Assembly (NCBI RefSeq): GCF_900141755.1
Contig: NZ_LT670844.1
Span: 496,001-560,000, forward strand
Origin: Bradyrhizobium lablabi
Lineage (GTDB): Bacteria > Pseudomonadota > Alphaproteobacteria > Rhizobiales > Xanthobacteraceae
Length of the DNA: 64,000 bases
Direction: 5' to 3'
In this document: one piece after another, positions 43,066 to 51,742 of the stretch
How positions within the stretch are numbered: the stretch's first letter is position 1
Layout: every line of letters begins with the position of its first letter
Position numbers and translations under genes: made by a program
Notes under the pieces: model-generated
Databases searched by the model: none
What the model was told of the DNA's origin: nothing
The model's input: only the letters and a program-made list of their open reading frames with translations

Positions 43066-43167
43066 CGTCATTCCGGGATGGTCCGAAGGACCAGACCTCA
43101 GATGCGCAATGCGCATCGGGGAATCTCGAGATTCCGGGTTCGCGCTTCGCGCGCCCCGGAATGACGG
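43066..43167. repeat. Dispersed repeat, CGTCATTCCGGG...CCCCGGAATGACGG type
   Basis: The outer arms cgtcattccggg and ccccggaatgacgg are inverted. Inside are short hairpins: ggtccgaaggacc, gatgcgcaatgcgcatc and cgcgcttcgcgcg. It separates the acyl-CoA dehydrogenase from the thiolase-like gene. Confidence 0.8.
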
Positions 43168-43186
43168 ATTAACAATCCTGCTCATC

Positions 43187-44353
43187 TCAATACGACTTCG
43201 GCAGGCCCAGCACCTTCTCGGCGATAAAGCTGAGAATGAGCTGCGGGCTGATCGGCGCGATGCGCGGGATCAGGGATTCGCGCAAATAGCGCTCGACGTG
43301 AAATTCCTTGGCGTAACCAAAACCGCCATGGGTCATGACCGCCTGCTCGCAGGCGTGATAGCCGGCTTCGGCGGCGAGATATTTTGCAGCGTTGGCCGCG
43401 GGCCCGCAGGGCAGGCCCTGATCGTATTGCCAGCCGGCCGAGAGCGTCATCAGCCAGGCCGCCTCGAGCTCCATCCAGTTCTTTGCCAGCGGATGCTGGA
43501 TCGCCTGGTTCTTGCCGATCGGACGGTTGAACACGTTGCGCTCTTTGGCATAAGCGGCAGCGCGCGAAAGCGCGACATTGCCGAGCCCGACCGCTTCGGC
43601 CGCGATCAGGATGCGCTCCGGATTCATGCCGTGCAGGATATACTCAAAACCGCGTCCCTCCTCGCCGAGCCGATCTTCGACCGGAATCTCAAAATTCTCG
43701 ATGAAGAGCTCATTGGAATCGACCGCCTTGCGGCCCATCTTCTCGATTTCATGAACGGTGATGCGGCTGCGGTCGAAATCCGTATAAAACAGGCTGAGCC
43801 CGTGGGTGGGATTTTTGACTTCCTCCAACGGCGTAGTGCGCGCAAGGAGTAAGATTTTTTCGGCGACCTGCGCGGTGGAGATCCAGACCTTTTGGCCGTT
43901 GACGACGTATTTGTTGCCGGATCGTACCGCGCGGGTCTTTAGTTGCGTGGTGTTGAGGCCGGTATTGGGCTCGGTGACGGCAAAGCACGACCGCTGCGTT
44001 CCCTCGACAATCGGCGGCAACATGCGTCTGCACTGCTCCTCGGTGCCGAACACGACGACGGGATTGAGCCCAAACACATTCATATGCACGGCGGAAGCCC
44101 CGGACATGCCCGCGCCGGACTCCGAGATGGTCCGCATCATGATCGCGGCATCGAGAATGCCCAGACCCGACCCGCCATATTGTTCCGGGATGCAGATGCC
44201 GAGCCAGCCGGCATCGGCTAGCGCCTTATGGAAGTCGGCGGGATAACCGCCCTCCTTGTCCTTCTTCAGCCAATAGGCGTCGTCAAATCGCGCGCAGATT
44301 TTTGCAACGGCATCGCGGATCGATTCCTGGTTGGCTGACAGTGCAAAGTCCAT
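43187..44353 (-). CDS. Acyl-CoA dehydrogenase
   Basis: A 388-residue FAD-dependent dehydrogenase starting MDFALSANQESIRDAVAKIC. Landmarks: CFAVTEPNTGLNTTQLKTRA, KVWISTAQVAEKILLLART, EEGRGFEYILHGMNPERILI and MTHGGFGYAKEFHVERYLRE. The usual catalytic-Glu block is here IAPISPQLILSF, lacking the EGT.EI pattern, so the base may sit elsewhere as in isovaleryl/long-chain types, or the reaction may differ. It lies 14 bp from the CoA-transferase stop on the same strand. An upstream start at 44362 adds three residues. Confidence 0.88.
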   Translation of the reverse strand: MDFALSANQESIRDAVAKICARFDDAYWLKKDKEGGYPADFHKALADAGWLGICIPEQYGGSGLGILDAAIMMRTISESGAGMSGASAVHMNVFGLNPVVVFGTEEQCRRMLPPIVEGTQRSCFAVTEPNTGLNTTQLKTRAVRSGNKYVVNGQKVWISTAQVAEKILLLARTTPLEEVKNPTHGLSLFYTDFDRSRITVHEIEKMGRKAVDSNELFIENFEIPVEDRLGEEGRGFEYILHGMNPERILIAAEAVGLGNVALSRAAAYAKERNVFNRPIGKNQAIQHPLAKNWMELEAAWLMTLSAGWQYDQGLPCGPAANAAKYLAAEAGYHACEQAVMTHGGFGYAKEFHVERYLRESLIPRIAPISPQLILSFIAEKVLGLPKSY

Positions 44354-44367
44354 CGCTCTCAATCCCC

Positions 44368-45570
44368 TCAGGCGCCGATAGCGGCTTTGGTGACGCCGTC
44401 GCGCACCAGCGCCGCGATCTCGTCGGCGGAGAATCCCGCCTCGCGTAAAATCTCCGCGCCGTGCTCATTCAGCCGCGGCGCCAGCCGCGTCGGTTCCACA
44501 GGCGTCTCCGACCAGGTCGTCGACACTTTCATGTTACGGATTTTTCCCTCGGTCGGATGCTCGACCACCGGGAAGAAACCGGTTGCGACCATATGCGGGT
44601 CCTGCAGGATGCTCTCGAGATCATGCATGGGCATCACGGGGACGTCGGCTTTTTCGAGCAGCTCGCTCCACTCGGCGGTGGTGCGCGTCTCGAAGATGCG
44701 GGCGAGCTCAGCATACACCGTATCGATATTGGTAGAGCGTCCGGCAAAAGTTGCAAATTTGGGATCGTTGCGCAAATCGTCACGGCCGGTGGCCTCGAAG
44801 AAATTTGCCCATTGCTTGTCGTTATAGACGATCACGCAGATATAGCCGTCGGAGGTCTTGTAGGGCCGCCGGTCGCGTGACAGATGCCGCGCGTAACCGC
44901 CTTTGTCGAGTGGCGGATCATAGGTAAGACCGCCCATGTGATCGCCCATCACAAACCCCGCCATGGTCTCGAACATCGGGATATCCACGCGCTGCCCGCG
45001 CCCGGTGCGGTCGCGGTGCACGAGGCTGGCGCAGATCGCGCCGACCGCCGTCAGTCCGACGATGCGATCGACCAGCGCGTTCGGGACATAGCGCGGCACG
45101 CCGTCGCTGGTCTGCGCCATCAAGGCCGGCAGCGCGGTCGCGCCCTGGATCAGATCGTCATAAGCGGGTTTTGCGGCGTAAGGTCCCTCCTGGCCAAAAC
45201 CGAACACGCCGGCATAGATCAGGCGCGGATTGACCTTCGACACCAATTCATAACCGAGCTGCAGCCGCGCCATCGCCTGCGGACGGACGTTGTAGACCAG
45301 CACATCGGCGGAGGCGATCAGCCGCAGCACCGCATCGCGCCCGGCCGGTTTTTTCAGATCGAGCGCGATGCTGCGCTTGCTGCGGTTGGTATTGAGGAAC
45401 ACCGGCCCCATGCCAGAATGACGGGTGGGGCCGATCAGCCGCGTGACATCGCCATCGAGCGTTTCGATCTTGATGATGTCGGCGCCATAGTCGCCGAGCA
45501 TCTGGGTGGCATAGGGCCCCATCAGCACGGTCGTCATGTCGATGATCTTGACGCCCTCTAACGGTCCCAT
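44368..45570 (-). CDS. Class III CoA-transferase (CaiB/BaiF family)
   Basis: Moves CoA between carboxylic acids. It has 400 residues. Landmarks: LEGVKIIDMTTVLMGPYATQ, LGDYGADIIKIETLDGDVTR, FLNTNRSKRSIALDLKKPAG, and the catalytic Asp region KPAYDDLIQGATALPALM. The second domain has DRTGRGQRVDIPMFETMAGF. It is the first gene of a minus-strand pair with the acyl-CoA dehydrogenase, suggesting activation then oxidation of one acid. The acid is unknown. Confidence 0.9.
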   Translation of the reverse strand: MGPLEGVKIIDMTTVLMGPYATQMLGDYGADIIKIETLDGDVTRLIGPTRHSGMGPVFLNTNRSKRSIALDLKKPAGRDAVLRLIASADVLVYNVRPQAMARLQLGYELVSKVNPRLIYAGVFGFGQEGPYAAKPAYDDLIQGATALPALMAQTSDGVPRYVPNALVDRIVGLTAVGAICASLVHRDRTGRGQRVDIPMFETMAGFVMGDHMGGLTYDPPLDKGGYARHLSRDRRPYKTSDGYICVIVYNDKQWANFFEATGRDDLRNDPKFATFAGRSTNIDTVYAELARIFETRTTAEWSELLEKADVPVMPMHDLESILQDPHMVATGFFPVVEHPTEGKIRNMKVSTTWSETPVEPTRLAPRLNEHGAEILREAGFSADEIAALVRDGVTKAAIGA

Positions 45571-45693
45571 GGTTTTGTTCGCTCCCGATGACGCGCGTGG
45601 CGCTATTGTCTCGGGCCAACTAACGGCAGGGCGCCGGCAAGATCAAGGGCGTCAGGCGTATGGACGTATGCGCCGGTGCCTCACATTCAGTGT

Positions 45694-45834
45694 CGTCCCG
45701 GCCTTGAGCCGGGACCCAACCTCATCATCAGCTGTCATCGTCCGCGAAGGCGGACGATCCAGTATCCCAGAGACGGTCCGATAATGGCGAGGTCTCTGGA
45801 ATACTGGATGCCCCGCCTTTGCGGGGCATGACGT
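45694..45834. repeat. Compound dispersed repeat, CCAGTATCCCAGAGACGG family, copy 4
   Basis: Three hairpins in tandem: tcccggccttgagccggga; gtcatcgtccgcgaaggcggac with gatccagtatcccagagacg; then ctctggaatactggatgcccc and cgcctttgcggggcatgac. It shares the ccagtat/atactgg core with the copies at 11228, 18140 and 27052. It fills most of the 285-bp gap between the thiolase and CoA-transferase genes; no gene is seen there. Confidence 0.8.
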
Positions 45835-45855
45835 GTTGATGGAGCGCGGCGCCCC

Positions 45856-47025
45856 TTACTTCACCGGCTCCAGCAGCGAGACGTAGTTGGCAACCGCCGC
45901 ACCGCCCATGTTGAAGATACCGGCGAGTTTTGGGTCTCTGATCTGCATGCCCTCGGGCGCCTGACCCAACAGCTGCATCGCGGTCATCACATGCATGGAG
46001 ACGCCGGTAGCGCCGATCGGATGGCCCTTTGCCTTCAATCCGCCCGACGGATTGACCGGCAGCTTGCCATCCTTCTGGGTCCAGCCTTCTTTGATGGCGC
46101 GGGCGCCCTGCCCGCGCGGCGTCAAGCCCATCGCCTCATATTCGATCAGTTCGGCCACGGTGAAACAGTCATGGGTTTCGACAAAGGATAAATCAGAGAG
46201 TTTTATGCCGGCCGATTGCAGTGCGCGCTGCCAAGCCACGGTGCAGCCTTCAAACTGCAAGATGTCGCGCTTCGACATCGGCAGGAAATCCTGGGCGTGG
46301 GCGGTGGCGCGGATGTTGACGGCCTTGCCCATCGACTTTGCGGTTTCAGAATCGGTCAGCACCAATGCCGCCGCGCCGTCCGAGACCAGCGAGCAATCGG
46401 TCCGCTTCAGCGGTCCCGCCACGTACGGGTTCTTCTCGCTTTCGGAACGACAAAATTCAAAACCAAAATCCTTGCGCATCTGCGCATAGGGGTTGGCGAC
46501 GCCGTTCTTGTGGTTCTTGGCAGCGATCATCGCCAGCGCGTCGGACTGGTCGCCGTATTTCTGGAAATAGGCCTGCGCGATCTTGCCGAATACCCCGGCA
46601 AAGCCGCCGGGCGTATCGCCGTCTTCGGGCAGATAGGACGCGCGCAACAGGTTCCGGCCGATCTCGGCCGAAGGCGTCCGCGTCATCTGCTCGACGCCGA
46701 CCACCAGCACGATCTTCGCGGCGCCCGCGGCGATGGCCCGGATGCCCTGATGCACGGCCGCGGTTCCGGTAGCGCAGGCATTTTCTACCCGCGTCGCCGG
46801 CTTGAAGCGGAGTTGCGGATCGGCCTGCAGCACCAGCGAGGCGGTAAAATCCTGCGGCGAGAAGCCGGCGTTGAAATGCCCGAGCACGATCTCGTCGACA
46901 TCAGAAGCGGAAACGCCGGCATCGGCGAGCGCTTCGTTCGCGACGCGGACCACGAGGCTCTCCACCGTCTCGGTGTCGAGCTTGCCGAACGGCGTGTGCG
47001 CCCATCCGACGATGCTGGCTGTCAT
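45856..47025 (-). CDS. Thiolase (acetyl-CoA acetyltransferase-like)
   Basis: A 389-residue thiolase with an intact active site: nucleophile Cys in RVENACATGTAAVHQGIRAI, His in VETHDCFTVAELIEYEAMGL, and NPSGGLKAKGHPIGATGVS at the C-terminus, where a second Cys is not in the classical CxGHPxG position. It is closer to SCP2/Ltp-like thiolases than to PhaA. It lies in the same minus-strand block as the CoA-transferase and acyl-CoA dehydrogenase, so it may perform the final cleavage of that pathway. Confidence 0.88.
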   Translation of the reverse strand: MTASIVGWAHTPFGKLDTETVESLVVRVANEALADAGVSASDVDEIVLGHFNAGFSPQDFTASLVLQADPQLRFKPATRVENACATGTAAVHQGIRAIAAGAAKIVLVVGVEQMTRTPSAEIGRNLLRASYLPEDGDTPGGFAGVFGKIAQAYFQKYGDQSDALAMIAAKNHKNGVANPYAQMRKDFGFEFCRSESEKNPYVAGPLKRTDCSLVSDGAAALVLTDSETAKSMGKAVNIRATAHAQDFLPMSKRDILQFEGCTVAWQRALQSAGIKLSDLSFVETHDCFTVAELIEYEAMGLTPRGQGARAIKEGWTQKDGKLPVNPSGGLKAKGHPIGATGVSMHVMTAMQLLGQAPEGMQIRDPKLAGIFNMGGAAVANYVSLLEPVK

Positions 47026-47083
47026 GGTCGTTCTCCCTGTCTGGTTCGCTTCGGTTTGTAACCTATCGGACGGGATTCTTCAC

Positions 47084-47731
47084 TCAAGGATTGAGCGATT
47101 TCATCGTCCGATCGCATATGCCAGTTATGCCTTCCCAGTTGCCGGACCTGACATCCGCCGGCGGGCACAGCCACGAACCGCCCACCGCGACCACGTTTCT
47201 CTCGCTCAGCCACGTCCCCGCATTGGCCTCGGAAATACCGCCGGTCGGACAAAACCGTGCATCCGGAAACGGGCCCGCCAACGCGCGAAGCGCCTTGATG
47301 CCGCCCGCCTGCTCCGCCGGGAAGAATTTGACCAGACCAAAGCCATGGGCAAGCGCCTGCATCAATTCGGATGCGGTCGCTATCCCCGGCGCGTACGGCA
47401 ACGTGCTTGCGGCGGCAGCTTTCAGCAAATCGGGCGTAGCACCAGGGCTGATGCCGAATTGGACGCCAAGCGCTTCCGCGCGATCCAGATCGGCTGCGTT
47501 CAGGATGGTGCCGATACCGACGATGGCATCCGGCACCTCGGCCATGATCGCCCTGGCAGCCTCGATCGCCACGGGAGTGCGCAGCGTGACTTCCAGCACG
47601 CGCACGCCGCCCGCAACCAGAGCCTTGGCGAGCGGTACCGCGTCGTGAAGCCGTTCAATGGTGAGAACGGGGATCACACGGGCCGAGGCGAACAGCGCGG
47701 CGAGTTTTTCCTGTTTCGATGTCGCGGTCAT
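47084..47731 (-). CDS. eda: 2-keto-3-deoxy-6-phosphogluconate (KDPG) aldolase
   Basis: Splits KDPG to pyruvate and glyceraldehyde-3-phosphate. It has 215 residues from ATG 47731. The catalytic Glu is E47 in GVRVLEVTLRTP, the Schiff-base Lys is K135 in GFGLVKFFPAEQAGG, and the phosphate loop is CPTGGISEANAGTWL. Its ATG overlaps the kdgK stop (47728-47731), so kinase and aldolase are translated together. It is the last gene of the minus arm of the sugar-acid locus. Confidence 0.93.
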   Translation of the reverse strand: MTATSKQEKLAALFASARVIPVLTIERLHDAVPLAKALVAGGVRVLEVTLRTPVAIEAARAIMAEVPDAIVGIGTILNAADLDRAEALGVQFGISPGATPDLLKAAAASTLPYAPGIATASELMQALAHGFGLVKFFPAEQAGGIKALRALAGPFPDARFCPTGGISEANAGTWLSERNVVAVGGSWLCPPADVRSGNWEGITGICDRTMKSLNP

Positions 47732-48672
47732 GGAGAAGCCTTGCGAGAGGTTGCCGGTACCGGCGCAGGTTTGGCCGGCATCGCCGAGCGCGGGATGATC
47801 GCGCCGGGATAGCACACCACGACGCCGGCAAGACGATGCCCGGCCCGCGCGGCTTCAACTGGCTCCGTGCCCGCCAACCGTGCGGCGATGTAGGCAGCCG
47901 AAAAACTGTCGCCGGCCGCCGTGGTATCGACGACTGGCCGTGTCACTGGCTCGGCCCTTACCTGCCGTGAAACGCCTTCTAACCGCACAATGCTCGCAGG
48001 CTGGAGAAGTTTTAGTACGGCTTCGCTGCAGTGGATGCGCGCCATTAGCTGCTCGTCGCTTTCGTAAGGGTAGAGCGGCAGCAAATCCTCCGTCGAAGCC
48101 AGCACAATATCGGATGCTGCAAACGCTTCGTCAAAGACGGTGCGCGCGACGTCGGGATCGGGCCAGCCACGGGCGCGGAAGTTGGTGTCGAAGGCAATGC
48201 GGGCGCCGCCCTTTCGCGCGCGCTGGAGCGCGCCAATCAATTTCGCCCGCCCCTGCGCGCTGTAAATCGACAGCGTAATCGCCGAGAGATAGACGACGTC
48301 ATAGGTCGCAAGCGACTCCAGGATGTCGTCGGTCGCGGGCAAATCCATCAAGCTGCGCGCGGCCGCGCTCTCCCGCCAGTGAAAGAAGCGGCGGTCGCCG
48401 AATTGGTCGGTCTGAATCATGTAGATGCCGGGCAATTTGCCATTCAGCCGCGCAACCCGTCCGGTTCCGACACCCTCGGCGGCCCAGCCCGCGATCATCT
48501 CGTCGCTGAGGGAATCGTCACCGAGCGCGGTGATGTAGTCGACATCGACGCCAAGGCGGGCAAGGTAGACCGCGGTGTTCAGCGTGTCGCCGCCAAACCC
48601 GCGCGAAAACAAGCCGCCTTCGGCCTGCTTCAACTCGATCATGCACTCGCCGATGCAGGCCACTTTGGTCAT
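47728..48672 (-). CDS. kdgK: 2-keto-3-deoxygluconate (KDG) kinase, PfkB family
   Basis: Phosphorylates KDG (or an isomer) to KDPG with ATP. It has 314 residues. PfkB motifs: RGFGGDTLNTAVYLARLGVD near the N-terminus and VVDTTAAGDSFSAAYIAARL near residue 250, with the catalytic Asp in GDSF. The substrate loop FHWRESAAARSLMDLP is typical of KDG kinases. It is coupled to eda by a 4-bp overlap and lies 17 bp after the DenD-like gene. Confidence 0.92.
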   Translation of the reverse strand: MTKVACIGECMIELKQAEGGLFSRGFGGDTLNTAVYLARLGVDVDYITALGDDSLSDEMIAGWAAEGVGTGRVARLNGKLPGIYMIQTDQFGDRRFFHWRESAAARSLMDLPATDDILESLATYDVVYLSAITLSIYSAQGRAKLIGALQRARKGGARIAFDTNFRARGWPDPDVARTVFDEAFAASDIVLASTEDLLPLYPYESDEQLMARIHCSEAVLKLLQPASIVRLEGVSRQVRAEPVTRPVVDTTAAGDSFSAAYIAARLAGTEPVEAARAGHRLAGVVVCYPGAIIPRSAMPAKPAPVPATSRKASP

Positions 48673-48689
48673 GACCGCATCCTTAAACG

Positions 48690-49676
48690 TCAGGCGACGA
48701 ACTTGCCACCCAGTTCATCCTCGATGTGAATCCGGATGATGTCGTCAAAGGTCTTTTCGGCGGTGGTGAAGCCGAGGCTGCGCGCCCGTTTGGGGTCGAA
48801 ATCGCGCGGCCAGCCGGCGACAATGCCCACGATGAACGGGTCCGGCTCGCGCTTGATCCGCGCCGCCACCTTTTCCCCCGCCACGCGCTTGAGCGCTGCG
48901 ATCTGCTCGCCGACGGTCGCGGAAAGGCCGGGCATAGTGAGGTTGCGGCGCGGTCCGACGGTCGCGCTATCGAGGGTCGCGGCATGAAGCAAAAAACCGA
49001 CCGCCGAGCGCGGCGTGGCGTGCCAGTGGCGGGCATCCTCGGAGACCGGCAGCACCGCTTCCTTGCCGGCGAGCGGTTCGCGCAGGATGTTGGAGAAGAA
49101 TCCCGACGCCGCCTTGTTGGGGAGACCGGGACGGATGCAGATGGTCGGCAGACGAATGCCGATACCGTCCATAAAACCGCGGCGCGAATAATCGGCCAGC
49201 AAAAGCTCGTCGATCGCCTTTTGCGTCCCGTAGCTCATTAACGGCGTGTGAAAGAACTCATCGCCGATCTTGTCCGGAAACGGCGCGCCGAACACCGCGA
49301 TCGAGGAGGTGAAAACGACGCGTGGCTTATAGCCATTCCCGGCCAGCCGGATCGCGTCGAGCAACATCCGCGTGCCGTCGAGATTGATGCGATAGCCCTT
49401 GTCGAAATCGAGCTCGGCCTCGCCCGAGACGATCGCCGCGAGGTGAAAGATCACGTCGGGCCGGTCCGCGACCAGCTTTTCGGCGACGCCTGCTACAGCG
49501 AAATCGCCCGCGATTGTATCGACCGGAAATCCCGCCTTTGCCGGCTGTGTCGGCGCCACCACATCCTGCAGTGTCATGCGGCTGATGTCGCGCTTGCCGA
49601 GCCGGCCGTCGCGCAAAAGCCGCTCGACCAATTTGCGGCCGACCATGCCGGCCGCGCCGAGAACCAAAATGTGCAA
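48690..49676 (-). CDS. denD: DenD-like D-erythronate dehydrogenase (extended SDR)
   Basis: NAD-dependent oxidoreductase of the epimerase class. It has 328 residues. The Rossmann motif is ILVLGAAGMVGRKLVERLL. Characteristic blocks: FHLAAIVSGEAELDFDKGYR, VFTSSIAVFGAPFPDKIGDE, catalytic Tyr/Lys in MSYGTQKAIDELLLADYSRR and IRLPTICIRPGLPNKAASGF. The family oxidises D-erythronate-type four-carbon acids or related sugar acids. It sits between permease and kinase genes; its role beside KDG kinase suggests a different or additional substrate for the locus. Confidence 0.85.
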   Translation of the reverse strand: MHILVLGAAGMVGRKLVERLLRDGRLGKRDISRMTLQDVVAPTQPAKAGFPVDTIAGDFAVAGVAEKLVADRPDVIFHLAAIVSGEAELDFDKGYRINLDGTRMLLDAIRLAGNGYKPRVVFTSSIAVFGAPFPDKIGDEFFHTPLMSYGTQKAIDELLLADYSRRGFMDGIGIRLPTICIRPGLPNKAASGFFSNILREPLAGKEAVLPVSEDARHWHATPRSAVGFLLHAATLDSATVGPRRNLTMPGLSATVGEQIAALKRVAGEKVAARIKREPDPFIVGIVAGWPRDFDPKRARSLGFTTAEKTFDDIIRIHIEDELGGKFVA

Positions 49677-49719
49677 GACCCAACTCCTTGTTCTTGATCT
49701 TAGATGCGGGCCCGCGCGC

Positions 49720-50658
49720 TCACTCTTTCACGGCTCCGGTCATCGCCGATACATAGTGCTCGACAAAGAACGCGTAAAGTATGACCAGCGGCAGCGAGCC
49801 CGCCAGCGCGCCGGCCATCAGCGATCCCCAGCGATAGATATCGCCGTCGACGAACTCGTTGACGATCGCGACCGGCACCGTCTTGTTCTGGGTCGATTGC
49901 AGGAAGGTCAAAGCGTAGATGAACTCGTTCCAGCACAGCGTGAAGCAGAAGATGAAGGCCGAGATCAGTCCGGGAACGGCGAGCGGCAGCACGATCTTGA
50001 TCAGGATCTGCCAGCGGCTGGCGCCGTCGATCAGCGCGCATTCTTCCAGTTCGAACGGGATGGTCTTGAAATAGCCCATCAACAGCCAGGTCGAGAACGG
50101 GATCAGGATGGTCGGATAGGTCAGGATCAGCGCCATCGGCGAGTCGAACAGGCCGTACTGGAACACGACGGTCGCAAGCGGAATGAACAGGATCGACGGC
50201 GGCACCAGATAGGACAGGAAAATCAGTCCGCCCACCCATTGCGCGCCGCGATAGCGCAGCCGCACGATCGCGTAAGCCGCCAGCACGCTGGCGAAGATCG
50301 ACAGCACGGTGGCGCAGACCGCGACATACATCGTGTTCCAAAGCCAGTGCGGATAATAGCTTTCGAACAACAGCTTGTGGATGTGCTTGAAGGTCGGATT
50401 CCAGGTCCAGAACGGATTGAACTTGTCGAGATCGAGCAGTTGCTCGTCCGGTTTGATCGCGGTCAGGCCCATCCAGTAGAACGGAAACAGCAGGATGAAC
50501 ACGATGATCGACAGCGGCAGATAGAGCGTGACGAGCCGGCGCGGCAGCGACTGCAGATAGCTCATGCCTTCGGAGTTATCGACCCGCGCCACCGTCGGCG
50601 CGGTGCCCGACAGTACCGCCTTTAGATTGACCGGCTTTGAGGCGGGGAGATCAGTCAT
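49720..50658 (-). CDS. Sugar ABC transporter permease (MalG/UgpE-like)
   Basis: A 312-residue inner-membrane subunit with six main helices. The EAA loop that contacts the ATPase is EECALIDGASRWQILIKIVL. The first 45 residues are cytosolic. Its start overlaps the stop of the other permease by 8 bp. It imports a sugar or polyol delivered by the Tat-exported binding protein; the substrate is not identifiable. Confidence 0.92.
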   Translation of the reverse strand: MTDLPASKPVNLKAVLSGTAPTVARVDNSEGMSYLQSLPRRLVTLYLPLSIIVFILLFPFYWMGLTAIKPDEQLLDLDKFNPFWTWNPTFKHIHKLLFESYYPHWLWNTMYVAVCATVLSIFASVLAAYAIVRLRYRGAQWVGGLIFLSYLVPPSILFIPLATVVFQYGLFDSPMALILTYPTILIPFSTWLLMGYFKTIPFELEECALIDGASRWQILIKIVLPLAVPGLISAFIFCFTLCWNEFIYALTFLQSTQNKTVPVAIVNEFVDGDIYRWGSLMAGALAGSLPLVILYAFFVEHYVSAMTGAVKE

Positions 50659-51610
50659 TGTTCTCTCCCTGCTGCCACTTGCGGCGCTGCAGCCCGAACC
50701 AGGACACCATGATCGCGGCGAGCAGGAACGGGATCATCGCGCTCGAGATCGCCGCGCCCTCGCCGAGCTGGCCGGCGATGATGGCGCGCTGATAGGACAA
50801 GGTCGCCATCAGATGCGTCGCGTTGACCGGGCCGCCGCGGGTCATCGCCCAGATCAGCTGGAAGTCGGTGAACGTGAACAGCACCGAGAACGTCATCACG
50901 ACAGCGATGATCGGGGTCAGCAGCGGATAGGTGATATAGCGGAACATCTCCCACTTGCTCGCCCCGTCGAGCGTCGCGGCCTCGTAGAGCGAGGGCTGCA
51001 CCGTCTGCAGGCCCGCGAGCAGCGTGATCGCCACAAAGGGCACGCCGCGCCAGATATTGGCGAAGATGACGCAAATCCGGGCCCAGGTGGTATCGCCGAG
51101 AAAGTTGATGTTCTGCGTGATCAGCCCGAGGTGTTTCAACGACCACGAGATGATCGAGAATTGGGAGTCAAAAATCCACCAGAACGCCAGCGCCGACAGC
51201 ACGGTCGGCACGATGAAGGGGATCAAGACCATCGCCCGCAGCATCGCCTTGAACGGCATGTTCTCGTTCAGCAACAGCGCCAGATAAAGCCCGACCGCGA
51301 ATTTGATGGCGCTCGCGATCGCCGTGTAGAGCAACGTGTTGAACACCGAGAGCCAAAAGATCGAATCGCCCCACAGCCATTCGTAATTTTCGGTCCCGAT
51401 GAAGACGCCCGGCCGTCCGATGCGCGCGTCGGTGAACGAAATCCAGATTCCGAGCCCCAGCGGATAGGCCAGGAAGAAGATCAAAAACCCCATCGCCGGC
51501 AGCATGAACCAGAAACCGAGCCAGTTCCGGTTGGTTTTCAGCTGATCCCACGCGGTGGCCTCGCGTATCTGCGGCTTGGCCGTGCGGGGTTGCAGTGCGA
51601 TGTCAGCCAT
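50651..51610 (-). CDS. Sugar ABC transporter permease (MalF/UgpA-like)
   Basis: A 319-residue inner-membrane subunit from ATG 51610, with six helices. The EAA loop is YEAATLDGASKWEMFRYITY. WFMLPAMGFLIFFLAYPLGL forms the first helix. It pairs with the permease downstream (8-bp overlap). A stem-loop separates it from the binding-protein gene upstream, which may set the expression ratio. A start at 51643 is possible but lacks support. Confidence 0.92.
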   Translation of the reverse strand: MADIALQPRTAKPQIREATAWDQLKTNRNWLGFWFMLPAMGFLIFFLAYPLGLGIWISFTDARIGRPGVFIGTENYEWLWGDSIFWLSVFNTLLYTAIASAIKFAVGLYLALLLNENMPFKAMLRAMVLIPFIVPTVLSALAFWWIFDSQFSIISWSLKHLGLITQNINFLGDTTWARICVIFANIWRGVPFVAITLLAGLQTVQPSLYEAATLDGASKWEMFRYITYPLLTPIIAVVMTFSVLFTFTDFQLIWAMTRGGPVNATHLMATLSYQRAIIAGQLGEGAAISSAMIPFLLAAIMVSWFGLQRRKWQQGENND

Positions 51611-51696
51611 AGCCAAATCCCTAGAGACGAAATCCCATAACACTAGCGATGCCGTCGTTACCGGCGCACGCGGCGGAATATTCCGCCATGTCGCCG

Positions 51697-51735
51697 ATCG
51701 GGCGGGCCTGCATTACTGTCTGCGGCCCGCCCGAT
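51697..51735 (-). promoter_or_regulatory. Intercistronic stem-loop between binding-protein and permease genes
   Basis: Perfect 12-bp arms atcgggcgggcc (51697-51708) and ggcccgcccgat (51724-51735) around a 15-base loop, starting 8 bp after the binding-protein stop. There is no T-run. Such stems in maltose-type operons protect the upstream mRNA end or attenuate read-through, giving more binding protein than permease. Confidence 0.7.
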
Positions 51736-51742
51736 TGTACCC

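Noticed and set aside
49576..51640. Two long plus-strand frames across the sugar permease genes
   Set aside because: Very Arg/His/Gln-rich products opposite two permeases that have correct EAA loops and helices.
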